A stretch of DNA of 64,000 nt from Galdieria partita (lineage: Eukaryota; Rhodophyta; Bangiophyceae; Galdieriales; Galdieriaceae), in assembly GCA_025991245.1 (NCBI GenBank), contig BQMJ01000066.1:1-64000 (forward strand), given 5' to 3'. Position numbers and translations under genes: made by a program. The notes beneath the pieces were generated by a model. That model worked only from the letters and a program-made list of their open reading frames with translations. It did no database searches and had not been told where the DNA came from. Below are positions 1-12,300 of this stretch, piece by piece; position 1 is the first letter of the stretch; each line of letters begins with the position of its first letter.

Positions 1-484
1 AAATAAACCCTAATAAACCCTAATAAACCCTAAATAAACCCTAATAAACCCTAATAAACCCTAAATAAACCCTAAATAAACCCTAAATAAACCCTAATAA
101 ACCCTAATAAACCCTAATAAACCCTAATAAACCCTAATAAACCCTAAATAAACCCTAAATAAACCCTAATAAACCCTAATAAACCCAAATAAACCCTAAT
201 AAACCCTAATAAACCCAAATAAACCCTAATAAACCCTAATAAACCCTAATAAACCCTAATAAACCCTAATAAACCCTAATAAACCCTAATAAACCCTAAT
301 AAACCCTAATAAACCCTAATAAACCCTAATAAACCCTAATAAACCCTAATAAACCCTAAATAAACCCTAATAAACCCTAATAAACCCTAATAAACCCTAA
401 TAAACCCTAATAAACCCTAAATAAACCCTAAATAAACCCTAATAAACCCTAATAAACCCTAATAAACCCTAATAAACCCTAATA
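1..484. repeat. telomeric repeat tract
   Basis: Uninterrupted array of AATAAACCCT (10 bp) and AAATAAACCCT (11 bp) units, with a few AATAAACCCA variants near 181-215. The C-rich strand reads 5'->3' from the window edge, so base 1 lies at or near a chromosome terminus. The complementary G-strand unit is TTTATT(T)AGGG, which looks like the plant-type TTTAGGG unit with an ATT(T) insertion. The mix of 10- and 11-bp units occurs throughout the tract. The array decays at about 480-515 into AATAAAACCT-like units that merge into the subtelomeric repeat. Confidence 0.95.
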
Positions 485-3400
485 TTCCTTAATAAAACCT
501 AATAAAACCTAATAGTAAACCACAAGTAGACCGTAACCCCTCAGTAAAATCTGAATAAGAAAGAAAAATGCATGCTCTCTTCCGCCAGGCTACACATATT
601 TTGCAATTCATTTAGCTTTTTCTTCATATATGCATTCGAGGATCCGCTTTGTTCTATCAAGGTTTTTACAGTTGCTTCGAATGTAATGAGTTTTGTCGCA
701 AATTTTTTATGGGCATTTTGAAGATGACGTTTTGACTTCTTTTATTGGCTCTTTTTGGTTATGTTTGTTCTTGAGTCTTTTTGCGAGAGTACTGGAAATG
801 TAAAGAAAATGTTTACTTTTTACTTCTAATCAGTGGTTGTCCTTTTGCGTTTAGGCATTTTTCTGTTGTTTTGTGTTGATTAAAAATTTTAAGCGATTCA
901 CTTAAATGCAGTTTTTTTTGTTGTAACTGTTACTTTGACATTGTCGCCTTTTATTGACCAAGTTTTAAAGGAAATTATTAAAGCTTTTGTTGCACATCGT
1001 TTTTCTTCGTTCTTAGTTAAAGCTCTACATATTGTGTAAAGGATCCTCGAGCTTTCTTATTATGGATGAATGTTCCTTTATTCATCCAGGTAATATTTTT
1101 CTATAGTATGTGACTTTGCATAGAAACAGTAATAAACCTTAATAAAACTTAATAAACCCTGATAAGAAAGTTCCCATTGCCCTGTATTAAAACGTCCGCA
1201 TTTGAAGATTTATTAGGTTTTCTGTAATCACAATGCATTGAAGAAAGAAAGTGAATTGGTTCTACCAAGACCTTTACTTTTGCTTTTAGTCTGGTGAAAG
1301 TAATTTATTCTCAAAACTGTGTTTCTTGTTTTGCCAACGATCAAATGACTAGCCTTGAGCTGTTTCTGCGTATTTTTGTATTTGTTGTTGATTACGGGAA
1401 AACCTGGAAATTTAGGGAAAATTTTGAGATGCTATTTTTTTGAGGCCTTTTTGAGTTTAGGTATTCCCTACCAAGACCTAATAGTAAACCATAACTAGAC
1501 CGCATAGTAAAACCTCAGTAAAACCCGAATAAGAAAGAAAAATGCATACTCTTCTTTGCCAGGCTACACATATTTTACGATTCAATTTTTTATTGAATGC
1601 ATCAGAGAAGAAAGTCCTTTAATTCTATCAATCGTTTTATATTTATTTCTAGTATAATTAATTTATGTAGCAAAATTTTATAAGAGTTTCTTTATTGGCC
1701 ATATGACTTTTGTTGTGTACTTCATTTTGCTTATGCATTGTAGTTTTACTGCGTGTACACTTGAATCCCTAAAGAAAATGTTTTCATTTTGTCTTTAATT
1801 AGTGATCGTCCTTCTTTTGTTCAGGCATTTCTCTGTTGTGTTGTGTTGATTTTAAAATTTAAGCGGTTTTCTTCAAGGAAAATTTTTTTGGTTGATTTTA
1901 GCCTTATTACCTTCCTTTATTATTGACAAAATTTACAGCAATTTAATGAATCTTTTATTACCGACCTTTTTTCTTTTTTTATTGAAGCCGTATTCATCCA
2001 ATGTTGAACCTTTTTGATTTTCTATATTGGTTGGATGTTCTTTTAGTCATCCTATTAATATCTTTCTAGGGTATCTGTTTTTTGATAAGGAAAAGTTATA
2101 TAACTTAGTAAGCCTGATAAGTAAAATTCCCATTGCCCTGTACTAGACCATTCGTATTTGAACCTTTATCCAGGTCTTGGTCATCTCAATGCATTGGGAA
2201 AGAAAGCGAATTGGTTCTATCAAGACCTTTACTTCCGCTTTTAGTTTCGTAAAAATAATGAATTCTCAAACTGTGCTACTTGTTTTGCCAGCAATCAAAT
2301 GACTTGCCTTGTGTGCTATTTCTGCGTATGTTTGTATTTTGTTGTTTGCTACGGGTATTTAGGTGAAATTTTAGGATGCTATTTTTAATTCAAAGCCCTT
2401 TCTAGTTAGGAAATTTCTCTGTTGCTTCCCAGTAATTCGAAATTGTGAGCTTTTCAGAAACTGTGAGCATTTTCCTTCAATGGTTCCTTTTTCTTGTTAT
2501 TAGCATTATTACCTTCGTTTTTAATTGAACGAGTGGTACAGTAAATAAATATTCATTTTTTTTCACATTATGATACTTCGCTTTATCTGGTATTTTTGCC
2601 GAATCTATATAGTAAAAAGTCCTTTTGGTTTCTGATAGTGGATGAATTTACCTTCATTGACCCTGTTAATACCTTCCTATAGTATTTGGACTTTTATGTA
2701 AATATGCATATTTAACTAGAAACTATACTCTAATCAAGCCTAATAAAGCAGAAATAAAGAAAAAATGCTTATTGCTTTTAGTCAGGACATACCTAGTTTT
2801 TCAATTCGTTGCACTCTAGTAGTCTCAAAGTAGGAGTGGGCGGAGTAAATTGCTTATGTCTGTTTTCTTATTTATGTTTTTTGACAAAGAAAGTTATGTA
2901 GTGTTTCATTTTTTATTCTCGTTGTGCTACTGACCAAGTTTTCTTTCCTGTCAGCTGCACTTTGTTTATGCTTTTTTTGGATTGGAAACTAGACTTAGTT
3001 GTTACATTCTTTGTTTAGTTCAAATTTTTTTTGGAGTTCACAAATCTTTGCTTCTTTTGTATTGTTCCGAGAATTTAAGTGTTTCGTTTGAATGGTACCC
3101 TTCAAGTGTCATAAGTATAAGGCGCGAGCAATGTACGTGAACAAGTCGTTGCAACAGTAGAGCAATCTGACACTACTAACATTTTCATTTCTTTGTTTTT
3201 ACTGCTTTCATTGTTGTTTTCAAGGATTGTCCCTTCTTTGTACTACTTTTCCTCCAATGAGAAAAAAAATATTTTTTCTTCTGTATTTCAATGTCATATA
3301 GTTACTAAATTTACTTTCATCAAAAGTATTCTATTTTTTTTCTCTGTGAGCAGTTTGCTGTAACTTTTTTACTTCGTTTCACACGATCGACAAATATCTG

Positions 3401-6400
3401 CAGGACGAGAAGAGGTTCAAGGTACTGATGATGTAAGAAACATGTAGTATATGGAAATTCTTCAATGTATTCTCAAGTTTCTATTTCTCAAAATTCTTAT
3501 TATACTATGGCTTTCTTATAAAATTGGTATTTGTATTGTTTTTTTTTGATAAACTTTAGAAACAAGTGTAGCCCTTACGTTGCAAAGATTGCCTATTCCC
3601 CTTTGATGTATTGCATAAACTTCTCTTCAATACCTTTCCATGATGCCAATGTAATAGAACTGAAACTGAACTGCTGTAATCTTTTTCTTCTTTCTTTTAA
3701 TATTGTCATAAATTTTATAAATTCTTGAACTTTTTTATGCATTAATGACACAGTAATGTTTCTCATAAATTTCTCTTTTCATATAGGTTTGTATGGGTAC
3801 TACTTAGTAACGATATTGATATTTCCTTATTGATGTTTCTTATTAAGATCGTTGCTATCTTCAGTGCATACATAATAATGAGAATTCAATTTGGATAGTT
3901 TCGAAACTTCTGTTTCTATCGTTTCACCAAGACCTTTATGGTTGAACCTTACCCTATGAAAGTAGTCTTGAAAAATCTGTCTTAGATAGCAAAGTTTTAA
4001 GTAGTGTTCTTTGGTCACTTTATTGTATTCTACGTTGCAGTGTTATTGAAAATGTAAACAATTGGTAGGTAGTTTTTACTTTCTGACGGCCTAAAGGTAC
4101 TGCTTGTTTCATTCTGTAAGTACCCTTAACTTGAAATATAGTGTCGCTATACATATTTAGCAAAAAGTATACAATGCTTATGGTATTCTTGGATTTTCAA
4201 AGGCAAACCATTGTGTTTTGGTAAACTTTTCGAGACGCCTTTTATCTATTCTCAACAATGCCAAACTGAGAATCAATTTGTTGGTTTTTCAGTGTGAATA
4301 TTACTATGCCCTAGAGTCTTGCTCAATTGTCGTTTTCTAAGAATGATTGAATTAGGAGATTCAATCGTCGTATAGACTCTTAGTTTACAATTTAAAAAAT
4401 TCAGCCTTTTGCTCCTTTTTCTTCTACTCTACTGTCTGTTTTACTTTTGTGTTTTATGTCTTATAACCCTTGAATGTGTAATGAAGCATTTTTAGGTTCT
4501 ATTTCACCTATGTACTAAAATGTTCGAGGTGAGAATACATTGATTATTTTTATATACAGATTTGTTCTACTTTTCTTTTTACTAAATTTTGCATTATCAC
4601 CTACTATTTACCCCTGTGAACAACTAGGAATATTGATGCCATAAAGGACAGATAATGTATTGAAATTCTTCAATTTTTTCACTTGGGCCAACCTCCCTAA
4701 ATTCTTTCTTTTTCTATAGACTCTATTCGAGACGATATTTTTATCGCTCTTCTAATGAGCCCTAGATAATTTTAGAAAAACAGTTAAACTGTTTTTTTAT
4801 ATGAAAAGACACGACTTGCTATTTTTTTCTAAAAAGCATGCGATTTTCTAAATTCACTAGATCGGCGTAAAAGAATCTAATAGAGTATAAAATTAAGTGG
4901 TTTAGAATCGGTAAAATACTTTTGAAATTGTGTCAACATTTTTGAAGATTTTTGTGTTTTTGCTAATTTATCTCGAATGATAACGTAATTCTTCCTTTAA
5001 AATCTTTTTGGAATCACCCCCACAGTTGTATTGGTATTGCATGTAAGCGATATCCAATTGTTCCATTTGTTTCACTTTTATTGAAGTTTTTGATTCTTTG
5101 GGGGAGCTGAGCAATTTGGTTATGAATTTGATATATGGCGAAATCTAAATCTGGTGATTCTTATAGCTAACTTGTTGCATGGCGTGCTTCAATATAGTCG
5201 TTTTTGATATTGGATAGCGACAGTTTTTCGAAAAGTAGAATCTTGCAACTGCTGGTTGTTACTATGTGGTGTCTTTTACCAGACACCTTTTTTTGTAAAA
5301 ACTATTTTTGCTTTCTTATGGTAACTGGATCCATTGTGTTCTATTTTATGTTGATCGGCATAATATTATACACGAATTGTACTGTTGATATATATAATGA
5401 AGACAAAGCAAGCCACACTCTTCTCATAAAAGGGCCTCAAGTGAATGAAATAGTTGGCAATCTAGCCGCAAAAGTTCATTGTTGGACTATAACAACATGG
5501 ATATTGTATGCTTTATGTCAGTTTGACTATGCTTTGAATGACAGCTTGAAGAGAAATATATCTCTCAAGAGCACTTTTCCTCCATGAATTCGTTGCATTT
5601 TCTTTCTTGTTCCTTGAAATCATCTTGTTGTTATTGTTTCTCTCCTTAAGCATATAAAATTTCTTTTAAGTATTTCAATTTGACAAAAGTACTGAATTGG
5701 TTCCGTCTGAGACTATGGTAGGTTTTTCTTTGAACATGCATTTTGGACACTTCTTCTTACTATCTTTTGCATTGTCGACTGATGTCCACCCCTGAGAACA
5801 ATTAGTGGTACTAATTCAATGAAGAGCACAAGGGAATCCTTCTACTGTTTCGATAGTATTTTTTTCTGAAGGTCTTTCTTTTCTCTATAGATTAATTTTT
5901 AACTCGCCATTTTTATCGTTCTTTTTTTAAACTTTAGCTATATCCAAGAAAATCAGTTACCGAGTCTTAGTAAACCGAAAATTTTTTAGTATAAACTGCA
6001 ATATGTCGTGCGCTTCCACTCCATTACGTTCTCGTGAAGCCAATGCTACGAAAAAAAAATGAAATGATTCAAATGTTGATTTACCTTGTTGGTTTCATTT
6101 TTGATAGTTTTGACGTTTTGTCTTGTTTGTTGATGCATTTGTGACAATTTAATTTCACCTATATAATCTTTAGCCCTAACAAACCTCTGCAATTGTACTG
6201 CCATTGACAGATCATGAATTTTCTCAAACACTTGCTTTGGGGAAACGTTTTCATTCTTTGGAGCTAAAATCATTCATTATTTATTTGAAATGCTGCTAAA
6301 CTAAATCGGCTCAATTTTCTGCATCCGTATTACTATGGATCTACCGTATCAGAGTCCTTCTCAATTCACTAATAGTGGTATGAAAAGTACAACTTTGTCT

Positions 6401-6560
6401 CGTCTTATGCTTTCTTATGATGTCGCGTTTATCATTTAGCAATTTGACTAATCAGTGTTTTACTTTCTTACGTTACATGTTTACTGCTTATTTTATTCTG
6501 TGGGTATCTTCTTATACTATACTTCTACTTTGGTGGTGGTGGTATACATATAAAAAAAAT
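485..6560. repeat. diverged tandem subtelomeric repeat array, unit about 1.0-1.25 kb
   Basis: The same landmarks recur in order. A segment around 515-600 (decayed telomere units, then GAATAAGAAAGAAAAATGCAT and GCCAGGCTACACATATTTT) returns at about 1,485-1,570 and, weaker, at 2,720-2,810. The segment at 1,156-1,300 (TTCCCATTGCCCTGTA...TCTACCAAGACC) returns at about 2,115-2,260. Further in, related stretches occur at about 3,430-3,510, 4,600-4,760 and 5,770-5,930, and at about 4,240-4,460 and 6,290-6,500. Decayed telomere motifs sit at 1,130-1,165 and around 2,095. No open frame with ATG start or family resemblance is seen. Unit borders are approximate because they were judged by eye. Confidence 0.75.
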
Positions 6561-9380
6561 TAAGGCATACCATAGATATGCCATAAAAATGACTTCAACT
6601 GAAAGAAATAGTAAACAACGAAGACGTAGATATTCCATCATGTCTACTATCCTTCCTCTTTGTATTTGCTTTATGTCTAGCTAGTCTATACTTTGAGCGG
6701 TGGCTATTCGAAGAATGTACCACTGCGTAGCATTCTTCGTCATTGGTCTTGCTGTACTTTTATTCTTTTTCTCTACGTAAAACTTGTTCTTCTTTGTTTT
6801 ATTAACTTTAAATACCCTTTTAGTTTTTGTTTTAGTATGCATTTCATGAAATTATGGCTTTTTCCCTAGCTCTTTTCTCTTAAATTTTCTATTTGAAACT
6901 CTTTGTTTGTGATATCCTCTATTCGAAATCCTTTTTCTTCCATTTCTTCCATAAAAAACTTCCATAGGTTTTGCCTTTCATACTTGCCTAGCATTGAAAT
7001 AGATACTTGGCTAATAGAAATCAAAAGATTGCCTTCTACAGAGGTACGTATTCATTTCTATGTTTTAATACGGAGCAAGAGCAAGATTGAGACTAGACGC
7101 CTGTGTTATTGACACAACTTGGAATACTGTGATATTTGCGACGTTGCAGGAGAAGCTCAACTTGTACTATTCTGGTGTACTTGCAACCTTGTTCAAGAAT
7201 TTTATACTATATCAAGTATGGGAAGGTGCAATATGGGAGATTTTGAACCAATCGTCGGTGTTTCCTTAACTTTTCAAGAGGAAAATGGACCATGAAAGAA
7301 GAGTTTGCTAAGTTCTTTTTTTTTATTGCTTCATTGCTGTTGATTTCTACTACTAGTTGTTTTTATATCTACAAGTAAATAGCACTCATCATAGTCATTT
7401 TGAGGCGGTTGGAGCCTACTCTGGGCAAATCGTAAAATGTTAGTCATGTATGAGAAAAACACATTTCTCTGAAAACAAACTATCTCCTACTGCCTTTTTA
7501 CACAAATGTCTGGCTTTAAAAAAATTTCCAAAAAATTTTTCAATTTTTCAGAATTGGCTACGTAGAACAAAGCATGGTCCATGACAACTAAATAGTAATA
7601 GCAGAAAGTGGGGAAAGGAATCAACGAACCCTCATGTGAATTCAAATAACTTCTTACTGGATTTCTCAGCGACCCAGCTTGGATCCTAATTCAGCCTAGT
7701 AAAATCTTCAATATAGCAAGGTTTTCAATTGCATAACAAACTACCATGCTTCTATCTGTTAACTGATACAATTGTTTCCATAGACATTACTTTCTAATTT
7801 AGCTGCTTGTAAACAGCAGAGGTTTCATTGTAAAATTGCATTTCTTCTTATTGAGTGTAAATAGTTTTTGAATATGTAGTTTTCTCCAAGTACTATATCA
7901 GGTGTTGTTCTGTTAATTTTTTTCTCTTTCACATCACAGTGTAATTGGAAATGATTTCAGCATTGTGTATCATAGACAAATTTATAGTTTTAATGTGCTT
8001 TATTCCGAACTTTTTAGTATGGTCCGTTTTTATACGTTTTCCTAGTTGTTTTAATTCGCCACTGGGTTAAATAAAAATTCGTAAACTTTTTCTTCTCCTA
8101 GACTTCCTGTAATTTAGTAATTTGATTTTGTTTGTCCTTGTTTTGGCTGAGTAGTCTGCTTTTGAACTGACATTGTTGTTACAAGAAATTTTTGGTTTTC
8201 CTTTTCTCCTTTCAAAATGAATTTTCTATGGGAAACTCTCACAAGTACATGTTGTCTTCAATAAGTTTCTGTGTTACATGTTTTCAACACAATGAAAGCT
8301 TCTCATGTCACTTGTCTTGCATCTCTATTTATTGTTTTGATTGATACTGGGTTGCTTGAAACTTTTCTTTTAAACTCTGGTCTCACAAGCAGCTGTTTGT
8401 AATTGTTCTTTATAAACTATGTTTTTCTTAAGAAGCGATATGAGAATTTATTTTTTTGGTCGTTTGGTGTTAGCTATACTACATTGGACCCTGCTCTGTC
8501 AACCATGAATAATTCCGATTGACTGATTGGCAAAACTTGAATGGTCAATTCTAGCCTTTACCTTGCTTTAGGAATTTGTGTCGATTCTTTAAAGTAACTC
8601 TGGTTAGAACTTTGCGAATCAAAGTGGCTAAACGTTGAGTTTCTCGCCTCTCCTGGATTGGGTTAAAACATTTCCAAATTGCCAAGATACGTTGTCTGAG
8701 CTATTATCAAATGTATTTTCCTTTTACAATCACTTGTTTGTTGCATTGTATATTGCAGTTGGTGTTTGTCTTTCTTTGTTTTTCTAAAAGACTTTCTTTC
8801 TTGGATATATATGATAAGGAAATTTGTCTATGAAGGAAATTACAGGTCTTGTACAGTTTTGATAGAGCAATTCATTGCCTTTCAGTCATTTTCTTTATAA
8901 CAAACCAATTGTTGGTTAGAGTTCTTCTTGTATACGTAACTAATCACGAAATTCAGCGTATATTTATTCATTGACTCTAGATTTCTACGTGAGTAAAATT
9001 TCAGCAATGGCTTTCAACAGTATGAAGATCGATCGTTCAAGTAAAAAAGGGTATCAACAATAAAATATTCATTTCTCGCTCCATTTTGCTTGGTAGCCTA
9101 GGAAGATCCTGGAATATCTTGTGCATATATAGGAATGTTGCTCAGTCGAAACAATTCAATCTGACAAAAGAATCGCTGTTTAAAATGCAGACCGCTGAAC
9201 ACTGACTTTATGAATTCGTCTCGAGTTGTCAGTTTGTATACTTTGTGCTTCTCAGCCTTACTGATTATAAATGATAGTAGTTGTGTCTTATATAGCTGAT
9301 TGCGCTTTCCCACAAGAAAGACAGAGTTATTGAACTGCCAACAAGGATACTATTCAAACAGTATCTTTTCTAAAACAATG
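6561..9380. other. gene-free T-rich subtelomeric stretch
   Basis: About 2.8 kb with strong T over A excess on the + strand and only short frames, none with a recognisable domain, conserved motif or convincing splice pattern. No tRNA or rRNA signature was seen. It may be a further decayed part of the subtelomeric array. Confidence 0.5.
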
Positions 9381-12300
9381 TCGTTTTCTCCCAAGTCTTG
9401 AGTTTGAACATATGTCGTGTGGTCTTGGGCACTTTTGCATCCTTCAAGTGACCACGTCAAGTAAGCCTAGCAAACAACGACGTAAAGATGCAAAGTCGGT
9501 GGACAAACTCTGTTCACGTCCTTTTTCAAAGCAGGAACTCACAGTTGAACTGCGCAGTTCAGTTGCCACGAGCCAATCTCCCCTCTCCACTTGGACAATA
9601 CATTCTCAGTAGACAAAAACTGACAATGAAACGAATCTTTTTTGCGAACAACCGAAGAGAATCAACTCAGAATATAATCCGACTGTTACAAATGATCCTG
9701 GTGATTGTTCCACAAGAGAGAGTCCTCATCTATAGTTCACAGAACAACAGTTCAATTCAACTTCAAAAACTAGGTTACATTACAAGACTGTATCGCCGCA
9801 AGGGCCCAACCCTCAAAGACTATTTGGAGCCTTTGTGCCGACTGGTTACCCAGTACTCCGGAGGGTCACTGTCTTCAAATAGTCAAGAAATTAAAGATTA
9901 ACAATTCTCGAACAGAACCTATGCTGTATTCGACATGAAGTTGCAAGCGAATTTGAGGCTAAAACCAAGTTGTTGACAGGAAACAACCAAAACAAACCGG
10001 GCCTTGGCTGGTATTTTAAAAAGTGCGAAATAATAAAACCTCAACCGTTGATCGTACAAAGGAGTTCTCTATTGAATTCAATTATTTAAAGTTTCATAAA
10101 AAGGAACAATTTTATCCACTTCAAAACAGGTGGTAACAAAGCAACTACAGCCACAGTTGTGCTAACCAAGCCACAAATCACAAAAGAGAGGTTGGGAGTA
10201 GCGATGTTGAAGAGCTCTTCGAGTACCGTCAAAAGTGCGCACGCCATAGAGCTTCATACATACCTAGTAAACACTTTTCAAGGGAACCCTCCACTCAAAG
10301 CTTTACCTAGAATGCTATTGATTCTCTAACGTTGCATTATTTGAAGAGCTGTTATGCTAGAATGAGTGTCGGCATACCCCCGAGAGTAAAGCCCGCCAAT
10401 GTATAGTGAGATAAACTCACCTTTGTCACTTATCTTGGAGATTTACTGGTTTCAAGTTGTTTTGAAGAACACTGAGCTCTAGTTGATAGGAATCATTTCA
10501 AGAAAGTATTATCTGCCACGTTCAAGAAGAAGGGCGTGTTTCGCACAACTTGGAACGATTGGGTGTGGAGTCACCAAGTTGTCCTAGAGAAATTTCGGCG
10601 AGCAGAGTGAACACTTGTGCTGATAAATGTCTATCTGACCTGTTTGCAGCTTGAAAGATTGTGAATTCTGTGCTACAAGTATCAACTACCTTTTAGACTT
10701 GTGCAGATCAGAGTTTATACACTATGGTCGAGTATTTCGATTATCAACAAAACGTTTAAGTGCACACTGGAAGTGACACATATATATAATTTGTATGTTA
10801 CCTCAAATATGTTGATAAAGAATCCAGTCGAGTTTCTCAAACAGCTTGAGTACATAGACCAAGTATCGCATATTCTATTTTGTATAATTCAATTGCGAAA
10901 ATAAAGAATTAGTTGTTAACTCTTTCTATTTTGTATAAAAGCTATATATGAAAACTGTCCATAATGGCATAGCGTCACGACTCACATAGTAGGTGTCGTT
11001 GCAAAAACCTTGCCTTGTTTTGTCCCTTGACACTAACAGTCACCAGCCCAGACCCTCAGTCAGTCATTCTCTTAGAACAGAGCAAAGATTCAAACAGTCT
11101 AAGTTTCACAAAAGTCAACAATCTACCACGGAAATTCTGGAAACACTAGAACACTTTAAAGTTGGAGAAACATAACTGAGTTGTCAAGGATGGCTTTCCA
11201 AGAAAAAGAATTGACTACACTAGTAAACCCAACAGAGAAAAGCAAAAAGGGAAGAAAGAAGCAACTCTGAAACTTTTCAACTATACCCAGAATACTTCAA
11301 CACATTATGAAGCTAGTGCCTGGACTCACTCTCGATTCTAGTTCCCTCAGAGTTTCTCTGATAAAAAAACACAGACGCATCTACAAAACTTCTATTAAAC
11401 CATACTCTCATGAAAACTTTCAAAGTTGCCTATTCTCCACATATATTCTAAAACGCAACGCCAAAACTCAAAGTTGGAAAAATATCTGTTGCCCACTTTG
11501 GAAACATATCAACTGGTCAAGCACTCAAACAGTCATAAAGCTTTATCTAATTCCCAGTCAACTAGCTCATATATCGCAACTTTGGTGATGTCTTCAAGTC
11601 TGTCAACAGAAGGTTGAAAGCTGCCATCGTCACTTTGTCTATTCCAATCAAGCAAACCGCTCCTCTCTCCTTCCCCCAGTTAGATAAGAGACTCTAAATG
11701 GTCATAAACTGACAAATAAAAGAACTGGTTGTTTGAAGAAGACAAGAATCAACTCAGAATGTACTCCGAGTGCTACAAAGGACCTTAATGAGTGTGAAAC
11801 AAGAGAGGATTTACAACAGTAATTCACAAGACTTTACTTTGCAGTATAGTTGGACTTGAAAAACCAAGTTACACGACAAGACTGTATATGGGCAGGAGTT
11901 CAAACTTAAAAACAATTGGGAGCTTTTTACGCCGACTTTTCTTTTTATAGTACCCTACATAGTAAGAAAAGCCTATAAACTTAGCAGAAAATAAAGAGCA
12001 ACAGTTTTCAACAAGGATCCAGGTTGAGGTACGTTTAACGTGAACATGGACTGAAGACAAGTATTTTTCAAGATTTGTGGAACTCAAGTTTCAAGTCACT
12101 GAAAGTTTACGACCAATACTAGCAGGTCTTGGATGGCAAAGTTTGGTCTCGAAGAGTTTCACGTTGAAACCCACTGCTTCATGCTTTAGGCATTATTGTC
12201 GAAATTTATCGTTTTGCTTTGAGGCAGTATCATTCCATTGAAGAGGAATTATTTTACTTTGTTCACTGAATCTTACACTTTCACACTTTACCATGCTACC

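Noticed and set aside
1-484. Regular short direct repeats that might be read as CRISPR-like
   Set aside because: The units are contiguous without spacers and form a telomere in a eukaryotic chromosome.
5204-5587. 127-codon + frame with hydrophobic segments
   Set aside because: Starts with TTG, has no ATG in the first 20 codons, no known motif, and lies within the diverged tandem repeat.
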